A stretch of DNA of 64,000 bases from Bacteroidota bacterium (lineage in GTDB: Bacteria; Bacteroidota; Bacteroidia; Chitinophagales; Chitinophagaceae). Position 1 is the first letter of the stretch. Each line of letters starts with the position of its first letter. The notes beneath the pieces are model-generated. The model ran no database searches, was not told where the DNA came from, and saw only the letters and a list, made by a program, of their open reading frames with translations. A program made the position numbers and the translations under genes. The stretch covers positions 62,001-126,000 of the forward strand of contig CANGEP010000001.1 in NCBI GenBank assembly GCA_947452905.1, in the 5' to 3' direction. Of the stretch, positions 28,550-37,258 are shown in pieces.

Positions 28550-29452
28550 TTAAAATACTTTTTTTATCAAATCAATTATTCGTTTAGGAAGGGATCTTTT
28601 TACATACCACTTGCTAAATGTATAATTATCTGCTGTTAAATTTACAACTTTTGACTTTGGATGTATCATTTCATTTAAATCATACACTGGAAGTTGAGCA
28701 TACTCCTCGGCGCCTTTTATAGTATGGGTTGCATTGGTGTCAAATCCAATATTAGCCACCAAATTTTTACTTGGAATTATGGAAAGTCCATTATGTTTCC
28801 ATAATGCATAGGTCCATTGATAATCCCATGTATTAATACTATTATTATTAACATTGGTGAATGCCTTGTGCCAATACAATAGTGAACTAGGATTAAATTT
28901 ATAATTAGTAAACCATTTTTTTAATAAAGGTTTATTGTAATCATCTAAAGCTGCATTATATAAATCCCAGGCTCTTTTCCAAGTTGCCCAACCCCATACA
29001 TGTACGATACGGGAAAAATAATACGAATCAGAAATTGCAAAATCTTTGTGTTGAAAATTTGTTCCACCAATATGCATTATTTGTGTGTCCTCTTTATAAG
29101 TAGTTAGCATTTGTTCACAAAAGTGAAAAAACGAATTATTGGGTAAGCAATCGTCTTCAAGAATAATTCCTTGGTCCACATTTGAGAAAAACCAACTGAT
29201 GGCATTTGACACCGCATTTTTACATCCCCAATTTTCTTGTCTTAGCAAGTATTTAACTTCGCATTTCCAATTTATGTTTTTTATTATTTCTCGAACTGCA
29301 GTACAATTTTTGATATCATTTACATTGTTGTTTCTTGGGCCATCTGCAGTTATAAAAAGCATCGTAGGTTGAATGCTTGCAAGCATCTCTAAAACTTTTT
29401 GTGTTTGCTTAGGACGATTAAAAACAATAAATAAAATGGGAGTATTAAACAT
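28550..29452 (-). CDS. Glycosyltransferase (GT2-like, HlpA type)
   Basis: Begins PILFIVFNRPKQTQKVLEML, an N-terminus seen in a family annotated as hemolytic protein HlpA-like or nucleotide-diphospho-sugar transferase. LILEDD-like sequence (GIILEDDCLPN) supplies the acidic donor/metal motif, and VWGWATWKRAWDLYN is characteristic of the group. 300 residues, cytoplasmic. Very AT-rich codon use. Its start overlaps the end of the FkbM gene by 8 bases, so translation is probably coupled. Confidence 0.82.
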   Translation of the reverse strand: MFNTPILFIVFNRPKQTQKVLEMLASIQPTMLFITADGPRNNNVNDIKNCTAVREIIKNINWKCEVKYLLRQENWGCKNAVSNAISWFFSNVDQGIILEDDCLPNNSFFHFCEQMLTTYKEDTQIMHIGGTNFQHKDFAISDSYYFSRIVHVWGWATWKRAWDLYNAALDDYNKPLLKKWFTNYKFNPSSLLYWHKAFTNVNNNSINTWDYQWTYALWKHNGLSIIPSKNLVANIGFDTNATHTIKGAEEYAQLPVYDLNEMIHPKSKVVNLTADNYTFSKWYVKRSLPKRIIDLIKKVF

Positions 29453-30233
29453 TATTCTTTACTGCTATTATGTTTTGGAAGGCAAAAAGTTCATGATACA
29501 AAGGGACGTATTCATCTATTTCCAGCATTTCAGTTGGCAATAGTCTGTAAAATTTATAATTAGGTAAAAGTTTCATAAAGTCTCTTAAAAAAGTATGCGA
29601 AATAACATTCATTTCATTAAATTCAATTTGAATGTAATTTATTTTTGAAGCTGCAATCGTTTTTGTGGCTCCTTTTATTACTGAAAGTTCATTTCCTTCA
29701 GTATCAATTTTTAATAAAGAAATTTGTTCAATATTATATTTATCTACTATAGAATCTAATGTAGAAATGGATATTTTAGTTTCGATAACCTCACTTTTGT
29801 GAATATCTTCTATTACTTCTTTATAAACACTTGCATGTTGAGAACCATTATTAGATTTATAATCAAAAATAATTGTTTCGAAAGTGGAGTCTCCTAGTCC
29901 AACATTAAAATGATTTATATTTAAATTTAATGTATTGTTTAATAATTGTTGAAAGGTATCAGGGTGAGGTTCAAAAGCATATATTTGCGTATTAACTTTA
30001 TTCTCTCTAATGAAAATTGAATAATCTCCGATATTTGCCCCTACATCAAATATTACACCCTTCTTAAATTCTTCTTTTTTGATTAATTCTTTAATGAATG
30101 AGTTTTCACCACTTAAAAATTGATTTGAGTTATTTCTTAACCCTAAACCATGTATACTTAACTTAAAAAGAAATCGATTCAGTTTGAAAAATATTTTCCT
30201 TGCAAATAAAAACGTATATATTTTATAAATCAT
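29445..30233 (-). CDS. FkbM family methyltransferase
   Basis: SAM-dependent O-methyltransferase. VIFDVGANIGDYSIFI is the SAM-binding motif I, AFEPHPDTFQQL is motif II-like, and STLDSIVDKYNIEQISLLKIDTEG (key part LLKIDTEG) is the FkbM hallmark. 262 residues, complete. Homologues methylate sugar hydroxyls of polysaccharides or glycosylated lipids; here it is translationally linked on both sides (4-base overlap with the GT2 gene upstream, 8-base overlap downstream). Confidence 0.87.
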   Translation of the reverse strand: MIYKIYTFLFARKIFFKLNRFLFKLSIHGLGLRNNSNQFLSGENSFIKELIKKEEFKKGVIFDVGANIGDYSIFIRENKVNTQIYAFEPHPDTFQQLLNNTLNLNINHFNVGLGDSTFETIIFDYKSNNGSQHASVYKEVIEDIHKSEVIETKISISTLDSIVDKYNIEQISLLKIDTEGNELSVIKGATKTIAASKINYIQIEFNEMNVISHTFLRDFMKLLPNYKFYRLLPTEMLEIDEYVPLYHELFAFQNIIAVKNNV

Positions 30234-31129
30234 AGCAATCCTTTTAAAGCATCTATCCTAAACTTTATAACTGGCCAGGATTTAGCAGGGGTTAATTGTA
30301 ATGCGTATTTTAAAGCTAAAATAAAAGAAGCTCCTAATTTAAAAAAGTACTCCATAATTTTTTTGAAATATGCTATTGTTGAAATTTGTAAGGTTCTTGT
30401 TTTTTCCCCTCTTCCTATACCACTTGCCACACGATACATGTACTCGGAACTTAATTTTTTTACTTCTACTACATGATACACACAAATAGAGGGATCGTAG
30501 TAAATGGTATGGCCTAAAGCAAGAATTTTATAAAAAAGCTCCTTGCCCTCCCCGCCAATTCTGAGGGTGCCCACTACGCCAGGTAAAGCGGTGTTAAATC
30601 CACCAATTTGCTCGTACACCTCTTTTTTTACAATCATATTGGATTCCAAGGGGTACTTGCCATTTTCAAAAGCACACGCAGCAGGGGCATAATCAAAATT
30701 ACCCACTAAGGAGGATACATAGTAGCTCATCCATTTGGGTTCTTCTGGGATATATTTAGGAATGATACGACCGCCAAATCCTATGGCATTGGGTTTATCA
30801 TGTATATGTTTGATGATATTGCTAATGTAATCATAGGTAGCAACCGCATCGTCATCCATAAAACAAAGCCAGTTGCCCTTACTTAATTTAGCACCTGTAT
30901 TACGTGCGAAAGAGGCGCCTTGATGTTTTTCAGTGGTATAGGAAAAATTGCCTTCTAAATGATTTTGTCTCCATTCTGTATACACATCTTCTGTGTTGTC
31001 GGTTGAATTATTGTCAACCACAATTACCTCAAATTCAGAAAGAGCACAGGATTGCTTGTACAAGCTGTTTAATGCTTCGCCAATATAATTGGCACGATTG
31101 TAACTACATATAACAACAGATACTAGCAT
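30230..31129 (-). CDS. Glycosyltransferase family 2
   Basis: GT-A fold transferase. LVSVVICSYNRANYI opens the nucleotide-binding half, VIVVDNNSTDNT is the second motif, and CFMDDDAVATYDYI carries the metal-binding DxD. The later GGEGKELFYKI region looks like the acceptor/catalytic-base segment. 299 residues, with a slightly hydrophobic C-terminal helix that may anchor it to the membrane. Four bases downstream of YfhO, so in the same operon. Confidence 0.9.
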   Translation of the reverse strand: MLVSVVICSYNRANYIGEALNSLYKQSCALSEFEVIVVDNNSTDNTEDVYTEWRQNHLEGNFSYTTEKHQGASFARNTGAKLSKGNWLCFMDDDAVATYDYISNIIKHIHDKPNAIGFGGRIIPKYIPEEPKWMSYYVSSLVGNFDYAPAACAFENGKYPLESNMIVKKEVYEQIGGFNTALPGVVGTLRIGGEGKELFYKILALGHTIYYDPSICVYHVVEVKKLSSEYMYRVASGIGRGEKTRTLQISTIAYFKKIMEYFFKLGASFILALKYALQLTPAKSWPVIKFRIDALKGLL

Positions 31130-31133
31130 TTAA

Positions 31134-33614
31134 TTACGACGATTTTCTTTTTATAAATGGGGTAATAATAAATCCTATCAAAGAAATCCAAATAACGATG
31201 GAAGCCGAGGTGGATGCTAGTTGAGCATTGGCAATGGAACTTGGTTTAAACTCAAATCTAATTTTATGAGCGCCTGCAGGAATTACTAAGCCTCTCAAAA
31301 CATAGTTCGCCTTAATAATGGGTGTTTCTTTATCATCTATATAAGCTTTCCAGCCTAATTTATAATACACTTCACTAAAAATAGCCAATTGTTTTTTACT
31401 ACTATTGCTTGTATAATTTACTTCATCGTTATTATTATTTACAAGCTTTATGCTTGCTAGAGAATCAAATTGCAAATCAGTTAAGTCGGCAATTTTATCT
31501 TTCTCCTCAATAATCGCTGTATCCTTAGGGCTAAAGAAGCTAAGCTTGTTCATTACTTCGTTTGGTCCTTTTTGAACATCAATTCCTTTTACAAACCACG
31601 CACTTCCAAGAGCTGCTTTGTTAGGTAAGGTATCGTTTGCTAAATTTCCAGTAATAAAATACTTTGTATTTAACATATTGGCAGTAGGCATACAATTAGG
31701 GAACTTATACCATTGATTCTCTATCAAATCTTGGTAGATGCTTAATTTAGCAGGGTTATAACCACCTACTGTTTTATGATGATAAGCTACAATAGCTCCG
31801 CCATTAAATGCATTATTAATGCCGGCTCTTAAATCTAAAACACGATAATCAGTTGTGTCTTTTAATAAGGCATTATCGATAGGACTAAGTGCAAACGCAT
31901 TTTCGTTTTCAGTTGCTTCGATAAAATTATCTGCCTTTAAATATTTTACATTTACCTGAAACAGATCTACCATCGCTAACAAGCCAATACCCACTAAAAC
32001 AACAGTTTGATTTAATATTTTCTTGAAAGCTAAAAACAAAAGTGCAGTAATGAGTAATAAGTAAATAGCAAATTTTACAATATCTCCTTCAATCATGGTT
32101 TTACGATCGGTAGCTAAAGCATTTACTAGATCATTGGCGGGTGTTTCAAATACTGCTTTTTGTGCAGCATCAGGTATTTTGGCAATGGTAGTAATTAAAT
32201 TTTTGTCGCTTTCGCTTTTAAAGTCGCTACTACTATAAATGTATAATACAGAAACAATCACTAGTCCCAAAACAATTAAACTAGGCTTATATTTTTTTAA
32301 AACCTCTTTAAAGGATGTCTCTATAGTTATAGCCTGCATGCCATACATGGCCATAACGCCTAATAATAAAGTAGGCAATACGATAATCATACTAGGGGCT
32401 CTAAACTTATTATATAATGGAAGATGGTCTAGCATGAAGCTATTAAAGGAAAGTAAGAATGATCCTGCAGCTAACAATAAACTAAATATAATTGCAGCAG
32501 TAATCCAATAACGGTGTTCATTAGATTTTACACTTAATCCAATTATGGCAAATAAACAAATGATTAATCCCACATAAGGAGGTCCAGATGTGAAACCAAT
32601 GCCTCCCCAATAAAATTGCAAAAATGACTGAAGTTGTTGCCCTACCTGTGGTTGCATTTGTTGTAGTACTTCGATGGCCTTTGAACTTGTTGGGTCAATC
32701 ACATTGGGGTCACTTGAGCCACCATAAATATTAGGAAACATCATAACCAATGGCTCGGATTTGAACATGCTATAACTAAGTGCATAGTCTTTGTTTAATC
32801 CTGTGGCTGTTGTTTTACTATCCTTAGTTACTAAAACGCTTCCGCCTCTTATAGATTCTTTCCCGTATTCATAGGTACTCACAAGCATAGGGGCATTTAC
32901 GGCAATACCTAATAATCCAGCAACAATACCTAATCCAAGGGTTTTTAAAATGGTTTGATATTTTTTTTCTTTAATCCATTTAATTAAAAAATAAACCGAC
33001 ATAAAAACAACCACGATTAAACCATAATAAGTGATTTGCAAGTGATTTGCTTGTACAAATAAGGCGGTTGAAATAGCCGTTAAAATAGTGCCAGCAATAT
33101 ATTTTTCATTGAACAATAAAAGTATAGAACCAATAAAGAAAGGTAAATAGGCAATGGCATGCATTTTTGTAATATGCCCAACAATAATAATAATAGGATT
33201 ATAACTTGCATAACTATAAGCCAAGGCACCAATCACACTTACGATTAAATTAAAACCTAATACCTGGGCTAAAAAATAAAAACCTAAACAAGCTAAGAAA
33301 AACAAACTTATAGGTTCGGCTAATTTTAAAGTTAATATTTGATCTAACAAACCTATAGAAAAAGCAAATCCTGGCACACCAGTAATTTGATAGGCGGGCA
33401 TGCCACCAAACATATTTTTTGTCCACAAAGAGGTATGACCATTTTTCTCGCTATAGGTTAATGCGTCATGTGCCATTCCTTTCCATTGAGTGATATCTGA
33501 CTGTTGCAACACTTTTCCTTCGATAGCAGGTCTGCAATAAATAATAGCTACAATCGCAAAAATGGCAACAGCAATTAAATGGGGCAGTGCCGACTTAAAA
33601 AATGGCTTAAACAT
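31134..33614 (-). CDS. YfhO family polytopic membrane protein
   Basis: Large membrane protein of 826 residues with about 12 or more hydrophobic spans in the first 540 residues, then a long soluble domain and a last C-terminal span. The N-terminal loop contains WKGMAHDALTY and FGGMPAYQ, typical of YfhO proteins, and the soluble part ends VIPAGAHKIRFEFKPSS followed by the final span. YfhO proteins have a GT-C-like layout and are implicated in adding sugars to lipoteichoic acid or glycolipids in Gram-positives; a sugar-transfer role from a lipid carrier is plausible here because it heads the glycan operon. Confidence 0.85.
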   Translation of the reverse strand: MFKPFFKSALPHLIAVAIFAIVAIIYCRPAIEGKVLQQSDITQWKGMAHDALTYSEKNGHTSLWTKNMFGGMPAYQITGVPGFAFSIGLLDQILTLKLAEPISLFFLACLGFYFLAQVLGFNLIVSVIGALAYSYASYNPIIIIVGHITKMHAIAYLPFFIGSILLLFNEKYIAGTILTAISTALFVQANHLQITYYGLIVVVFMSVYFLIKWIKEKKYQTILKTLGLGIVAGLLGIAVNAPMLVSTYEYGKESIRGGSVLVTKDSKTTATGLNKDYALSYSMFKSEPLVMMFPNIYGGSSDPNVIDPTSSKAIEVLQQMQPQVGQQLQSFLQFYWGGIGFTSGPPYVGLIICLFAIIGLSVKSNEHRYWITAAIIFSLLLAAGSFLLSFNSFMLDHLPLYNKFRAPSMIIVLPTLLLGVMAMYGMQAITIETSFKEVLKKYKPSLIVLGLVIVSVLYIYSSSDFKSESDKNLITTIAKIPDAAQKAVFETPANDLVNALATDRKTMIEGDIVKFAIYLLLITALLFLAFKKILNQTVVLVGIGLLAMVDLFQVNVKYLKADNFIEATENENAFALSPIDNALLKDTTDYRVLDLRAGINNAFNGGAIVAYHHKTVGGYNPAKLSIYQDLIENQWYKFPNCMPTANMLNTKYFITGNLANDTLPNKAALGSAWFVKGIDVQKGPNEVMNKLSFFSPKDTAIIEEKDKIADLTDLQFDSLASIKLVNNNNDEVNYTSNSSKKQLAIFSEVYYKLGWKAYIDDKETPIIKANYVLRGLVIPAGAHKIRFEFKPSSIANAQLASTSASIVIWISLIGFIITPFIKRKSS

Positions 33615-33693
33615 AGGTATAAATTATAGTAACAAACCTACAACTAAAACCGCTTTTTGCGTAATTTTCTTATCTTGTAATTAATTCAAAATC

Positions 33694-33990
33694 ATGAGAA
33701 ATATATTCACACATGGCTTTTTAGCTTTTATCTCTCGATTGGCTATTATTTGCAATGTATTTTTTATACTTTCTTTAATGATTATGCTTTTGAAATGGTT
33801 TAAATTACCCGATTTTTTAGCCAATTTTATAGCGGTTTTAGGGCTGGAAATGTCGCCTGTGGCTAATATCACTTTTTTGATTTGGTTATTGGGGGTAAAA
33901 TGGACCCGAAAAGTATATTTTATACCTAGATGGCAAACAATTGCTATCTTAATTATGTTACTCATTCAAATAACTGCTGCCTTTATATGA
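33694..33990 (+). CDS. Small membrane protein, function unknown
   Basis: 98 residues with three hydrophobic stretches (about residues 17-35, 46-66 and 80-97) and few charges, so probably an inner-membrane protein. No known family was recognised. It is taken as real because its stop codon overlaps the next start as ATGA (33987-33990), a sign of translational coupling with the queuosine-precursor transporter. An antisense frame at 33681-33965 is weaker in context and was left out. Confidence 0.7.
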   Translation: MRNIFTHGFLAFISRLAIICNVFFILSLMIMLLKWFKLPDFLANFIAVLGLEMSPVANITFLIWLLGVKWTRKVYFIPRWQTIAILIMLLIQITAAFI

Positions 33991-34772
33991 TACACTCCAT
34001 TTTAAAAGATAAATCCACCAAATTATTCTTAGGCATTACAGCCTTTTTCATTGCCAATGCATTAATTGCGGAGTGTATTGGAGGTAAGATTTTTTCCCTC
34101 GAAGGCGTCTTGGGGATGGCACCAGCTAACCTAAGTTTGTTTGGCGAAAAAGGATTGTCTTTTAATTTAACCTGTGGTGTTTTATTATGGCCGCTCGAAT
34201 TTGTGATTACCGATATTGTAAATGAATATTATGGACCCAAAGCAGTAAGGCGAATAAGTATTACTGCTGTAGCCTTAATTAGTTATGCTTTTTTAATGTT
34301 TTATATTGCTATGAAAGCAGCGCCTGCTAGTTTTTGGGTAGGTTCAAAAACAGAGATGGGAGTGCCCAGTATGCAAACTGCATTTGAAGCTATTTTTGGA
34401 CAAGGTATGTGGATTATTGTAGGAAGCCTAGTAGCCTTTTTAGTGAGTCAGTTAATTGACGTAATGGTTTTTCATAAAATTAAAAAAATGACAGGGGAGA
34501 AGATGGTTTGGTTAAGAGCCACAGGTTCCACTGTGGTTTCTCAGTTAGTAGATAGTTTTGTGGTATTAGTGATTGCTTTTAAAATAGGGAATGGTTGGTC
34601 ATGGAGTACCGTACTTGCGGTATGTGTAGTAAACTATATGTACAAATTTACCATGGCCATTGTTTTAACACCCGTTATTAGCTTAGTTGAAAATCGAATT
34701 GAAAAGTATTTGGGAAAAGAGAAAGCCACTCAAATGAAATTAGCGGCGATGGGTATTGAAAATGAAATTTAA
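33987..34772 (+). CDS. Queuosine precursor transporter (YhhQ/QPTR, VUT family)
   Basis: Inner-membrane importer for a 7-deazaguanine precursor of queuosine tRNA modification. The start is the ATG at 33987; an in-frame ATG at 33930 lies inside the previous gene and adds a non-family N-terminus. The family signature WPLEFVITDIVNEYYGPKAVRR is visible (core FVITDIVNEYYG), with six or so hydrophobic spans and the second signature region ATGSTVVSQLVDSFVVL. 261 residues. The specific precursor (preQ0, preQ1 or queuine) cannot be told. Coupled to the small membrane protein upstream. Confidence 0.88.
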   Translation: MIHSILKDKSTKLFLGITAFFIANALIAECIGGKIFSLEGVLGMAPANLSLFGEKGLSFNLTCGVLLWPLEFVITDIVNEYYGPKAVRRISITAVALISYAFLMFYIAMKAAPASFWVGSKTEMGVPSMQTAFEAIFGQGMWIIVGSLVAFLVSQLIDVMVFHKIKKMTGEKMVWLRATGSTVVSQLVDSFVVLVIAFKIGNGWSWSTVLAVCVVNYMYKFTMAIVLTPVISLVENRIEKYLGKEKATQMKLAAMGIENEI

Positions 34773-34775
34773 GAT

Positions 34776-35240
34776 TTAAAACTTATGTTCATTGAGTAGC
34801 ATTTTAACAGCTACTTTATCAATGGGCAAAGTCATATGTCCCTCCTTTAATTCGTTTAAAGGTATCCATCTAAGATGTTCTGCTGTACCATTGTTATCGG
34901 CCACTTCCTCGGGTAAAAAATCAAATGCTTTTGTTTTAGCAATTACATTTTTAGTATTATCGGTAAATACTCTATAATAGATTGAAATAATTTGATCCTT
35001 GTTGTTAAATGCAGAAATCTGAAAAAAATCGGTGGTGTAAAAATGTTCGCCAACCGTTACTTGTAAATTAGCTTCCTCCATAAATTCTCTGGCTAGGCCG
35101 TCTCTAGTGCCCTCTCCAATTTCTAAACCTCCTCCTGGTAGTTTGGTAATATAACTTCCTCTTATGAACTCATCACTCACTAATAATCTTTGCTGATCAT
35201 CAATTAAAATGCCATACACGCGAACATTAAATAAGGCCAT
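34776..35240 (-). CDS. Nudix hydrolase
   Basis: Hydrolyses a nucleoside diphosphate linked to an unknown moiety. The Nudix box is GGGLEIGEGTRDGLAREF followed by MEEANL, matching GX5EX7REUXEEXGU except that the last Gly is Asn. 154 residues, single domain. Third gene of a leftward set with dapF and the nucleoside phosphorylase, 7 bases after dapF; shared transcription is likely, shared function is not evident. Confidence 0.87.
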   Translation of the reverse strand: MALFNVRVYGILIDDQQRLLVSDEFIRGSYITKLPGGGLEIGEGTRDGLAREFMEEANLQVTVGEHFYTTDFFQISAFNNKDQIISIYYRVFTDNTKNVIAKTKAFDFLPEEVADNNGTAEHLRWIPLNELKEGHMTLPIDKVAVKMLLNEHKF

Positions 35241-35247
35241 GGGAGAG

Positions 35248-36027
35248 TTATTTTAAATGGATGCTTGCTTTATACACAAATGTACCTGGGCCTTTTAGCC
35301 AAATATGATTAAAATGTCCACCTCCTTTGTTGTTAAAACTTACGGCTAAGTTTCCGCCTAGTGTTTTAATATCAACGGTATGTTCTCCTTCTTTATGCAA
35401 ACAACTTACAAGGGCGGAAGCAGTAACACCAGTGCCACAAGAATAGGTTTCATTTTCAACACCACGCTCATATGTTCTTACAAACAAACCATCAGTTAAG
35501 TGCTCAATAAAGTTGGTATTGATTCCTTCTTGGGCAAATCGTTCGTTATATCTTATAGCTCGACCTTCTTTATACACATCAAAATGAGCCAAATCTTTTA
35601 CCATCGCTATATAGTGAGGGGAGCCTGTATTGGTTACAAAAAAACCATCTCCTGTTTCCACTGCATGTACATCGCTCATTTTTAAATATACCCATCCATT
35701 ATTATGAATACTGGCTTCGTGCGGACCGTCGATAGCAATAAATAAATAATGATCTTTTACAATACCATTGTCGTGTGCAAATTGCACCAAACATCGGCCA
35801 CCATTGCCACACATAGTACCTTCGGTGCCATCGGCATTATAATAAGTCATCGAAAAATCATATCCTGTTGTGGTACCTAATAACATTAATCCATCTGCGC
35901 CCACGCCAAAACGGCGATCACATAAAAAAGCAATTTGTTGGTTAGATAATGAAATATTTCCTTCTCTATTATCAATAATTACAAAATCATTGCCGGTTCC
36001 TTGATATTTTGAAAACTGAATATTCAT
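35248..36027 (-). CDS. dapF: Diaminopimelate epimerase
   Basis: Interconverts LL- and meso-diaminopimelate for lysine and peptidoglycan synthesis, without cofactor, using two cysteines. Both are present: ADGTEGTMCGNGGRC (first catalytic Cys) and TYSCGTGVTASAL (second). The N-terminus IQFSKYQGTGNDFVIID is typical. 259 residues, normal. Sits between the nucleoside phosphorylase and Nudix genes with 9- and 7-base gaps. Confidence 0.96.
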   Translation of the reverse strand: MNIQFSKYQGTGNDFVIIDNREGNISLSNQQIAFLCDRRFGVGADGLMLLGTTTGYDFSMTYYNADGTEGTMCGNGGRCLVQFAHDNGIVKDHYLFIAIDGPHEASIHNNGWVYLKMSDVHAVETGDGFFVTNTGSPHYIAMVKDLAHFDVYKEGRAIRYNERFAQEGINTNFIEHLTDGLFVRTYERGVENETYSCGTGVTASALVSCLHKEGEHTVDIKTLGGNLAVSFNNKGGGHFNHIWLKGPGTFVYKASIHLK

Positions 36028-36036
36028 AAATGCGTT

Positions 36037-36912
36037 TTAAATAGTTGCGATAATACCCAATGTTTTTTGAATCATATGATCTACAGCAGATGCCATATCC
36101 TTACTATATTCTTTTTTCACTCTATTGGCTATAATAACATTTATACTTAAGCATTGATGACCCAATAAATTACACAAACCATAAATCGCACTGGTTTCCA
36201 TTTCAAAATTAGCAATATGATGATTGCCGTATCTGAATGAAGTCATTTGATCTACTAAATTAGGCATACTTAAAGGGAGTCTTAAGATTCGTCCTTGTGG
36301 ACCATAAAAGCCAGGGCAGGTAACAGTAATGCCATGGCTATAGCCTTCGGTAAAATGTTTTATTAAGCCTGCACTTGCACTGGCAATATAAGGTTGCACT
36401 TTTTGTGCAGTTATTTGCGTGTGATTTTCAAAGGCATTTAAAATAGCTAGTTCCTCTGCATTGTTTTGTAAATTATAAAAATGCAATAAATTATCAATTC
36501 CTAAACCATGTGTACCGGCTACCAATTGATCCACACCTACTTCCCCTTGCAAAGAGCCGCAAGTGCCCATGCGAATAATTGAAACCGATTTTTTTTGTTC
36601 TTTGATGGTTCTTGTATTAAAATCGATATTTGCTAAGGCATCCACTTCGTTTAGGGCTATATCAATATTATCCGGTCCAATTCCAGTAGATAAAACGGAG
36701 ATTCTTTTTTGTCCTATATAACCAGTATGAGTAATAAATTCTCTATGTTCACATTTATGTTCGATGCGGTCAAAATATTTACTCACCGATGCCACTCTTT
36801 CTGGATCGCCAACGGTGATAATTGTGTCCGCCATCTCTTCGGGTCTTACATTTAAGTGATATACCGCACCACGCGCATTAATAATTAATTCTGATTCACC
36901 AATTACCGACAT
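36037..36912 (-). CDS. Nucleoside phosphorylase (uridine phosphorylase-like)
   Basis: Member of the PNP/UDP phosphorylase family; splits a nucleoside with phosphate to free base and ribose-1-phosphate. TVGDPERVASVSKYF at the N-terminus is the phosphate-binding segment, STGIGPDNIDI and RMGTCGSLQ are further active-site pieces, and NFEMETSAIYGLC carries the ribose-binding Met-Glu. 291 residues, longer than E. coli Udp (253) as is common in Bacteroidota. Uridine versus purine preference is not certain. First gene of the leftward dapF set. Confidence 0.87.
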   Translation of the reverse strand: MSVIGESELIINARGAVYHLNVRPEEMADTIITVGDPERVASVSKYFDRIEHKCEHREFITHTGYIGQKRISVLSTGIGPDNIDIALNEVDALANIDFNTRTIKEQKKSVSIIRMGTCGSLQGEVGVDQLVAGTHGLGIDNLLHFYNLQNNAEELAILNAFENHTQITAQKVQPYIASASAGLIKHFTEGYSHGITVTCPGFYGPQGRILRLPLSMPNLVDQMTSFRYGNHHIANFEMETSAIYGLCNLLGHQCLSINVIIANRVKKEYSKDMASAVDHMIQKTLGIIATI

Positions 36913-36966
36913 AAAGCATTTATTTATGCTACAAATGTCGTTTAATTACTATTAGTGGTAAAATTC

Positions 36967-36997
36967 TTTTATAATTAAGTTCTTTGCGCTATTTTCG
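36967..36997 (+). promoter_or_regulatory. Candidate tRNA-Cys promoter
   Basis: TTTT (36967-36970), 19 bases, TATTTTCG (36990-36997). Each box differs from the Bacteroidota consensus by one base; spacing is ideal and the tRNA begins 11 bases later. Confidence 0.45.
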
Positions 36998-37008
36998 CGT
37001 TCCGAAAA

Positions 37009-37079
37009 GGTCCTGTGGCCGAGTGGCTAGGCAGAGCTCTGCAAAAGCTTCTACAGCGGTTCGAATCCGCTCGGGACCT
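37009..37079 (+). tRNA. tRNA-Cys (GCA)
   Basis: A full cloverleaf can be drawn: acceptor GGTCCTG/CGGGACC (37009-37015, 37072-37078), D stem GCC/GGC, anticodon stem GAGCT/AGCTT around the loop CTGCAAA (anticodon GCA), T arm AGCGG-TTCGAAT-CCGCT, and discriminator T at 37079 as expected for cysteine. 71 nt; CCA is not encoded. A terminator-like hairpin that opens structured element A follows within 10 bases. Confidence 0.97.
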
Positions 37080-37084
37080 CGATA

Positions 37085-37258
37085 CAAAGCCTGTCACGAA
37101 AGTGACAGGCTTTTTTCATTCGAGACAGCGACGAAAGCTCGCTTTCGTGAGCTGTTGAGAATGAAAAAAGACAAACAAACACCTTGTGTTTGTTTGAAAG
37201 GCTTTGGGTAAAGCGAGATAGCCGAAGCGGAAGACAATGCGCAGCATTGGCTATCGCT
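37085..37258 (+). ncRNA. Candidate structured RNA, tRNA-linked element, copy A
   Basis: Core 37085-37206 (122 nt) aligns without gaps to 42900-43021. Helix 1: AAGCCTGTCAC/GTGACAGGCTT (37087-37097, 37102-37112) with GAAA loop and T run. Helix 2: TTTTTTCATTC/GAATGAAAAAA (37111-37121, 37159-37169), enclosing ACAGC/GCTGT and ACGAAAGC/GCTTTCGT (37131-37138, 37141-37148). Helix 3: CAAACAAACAC/GTGTTTGTTTG (37172-37182, 37186-37196). An outer pairing CAAAGCCT/AGGCTTTG (37085-37092, 37199-37206) would compete with helix 1. Helix 4 beyond the core: GATAGCC/GGCTATC (37217-37223, 37249-37255). Five paired positions differ in a compensatory way from copy B. The role is unknown; transcript, terminator complex or REP-like repeat are all possible. 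Confidence 0.6.
37087..37116 (+). terminator. Intrinsic terminator of tRNA-Cys (helix 1 of element A)
   Basis: Perfect 11-bp stem AAGCCTGTCAC/GTGACAGGCTT with GAAA tetraloop, followed by six T (37111-37116). It starts 8 bases after the tRNA. Confidence 0.85.

Noticed and set aside
33681-33965. Leftward 94-codon frame opposite the 98-residue membrane protein
   Set aside because: No family features, and the opposite-strand gene has coupling with the next gene that this one lacks.
36984-37211. Rightward open frame across tRNA-Cys and element A, 75 codons
   Set aside because: It runs through the tRNA gene and the terminator. Its similarity to the frame at 42826-43026 follows from gap-free alignment of the two structured elements; the changes track base pairing, not codon positions.
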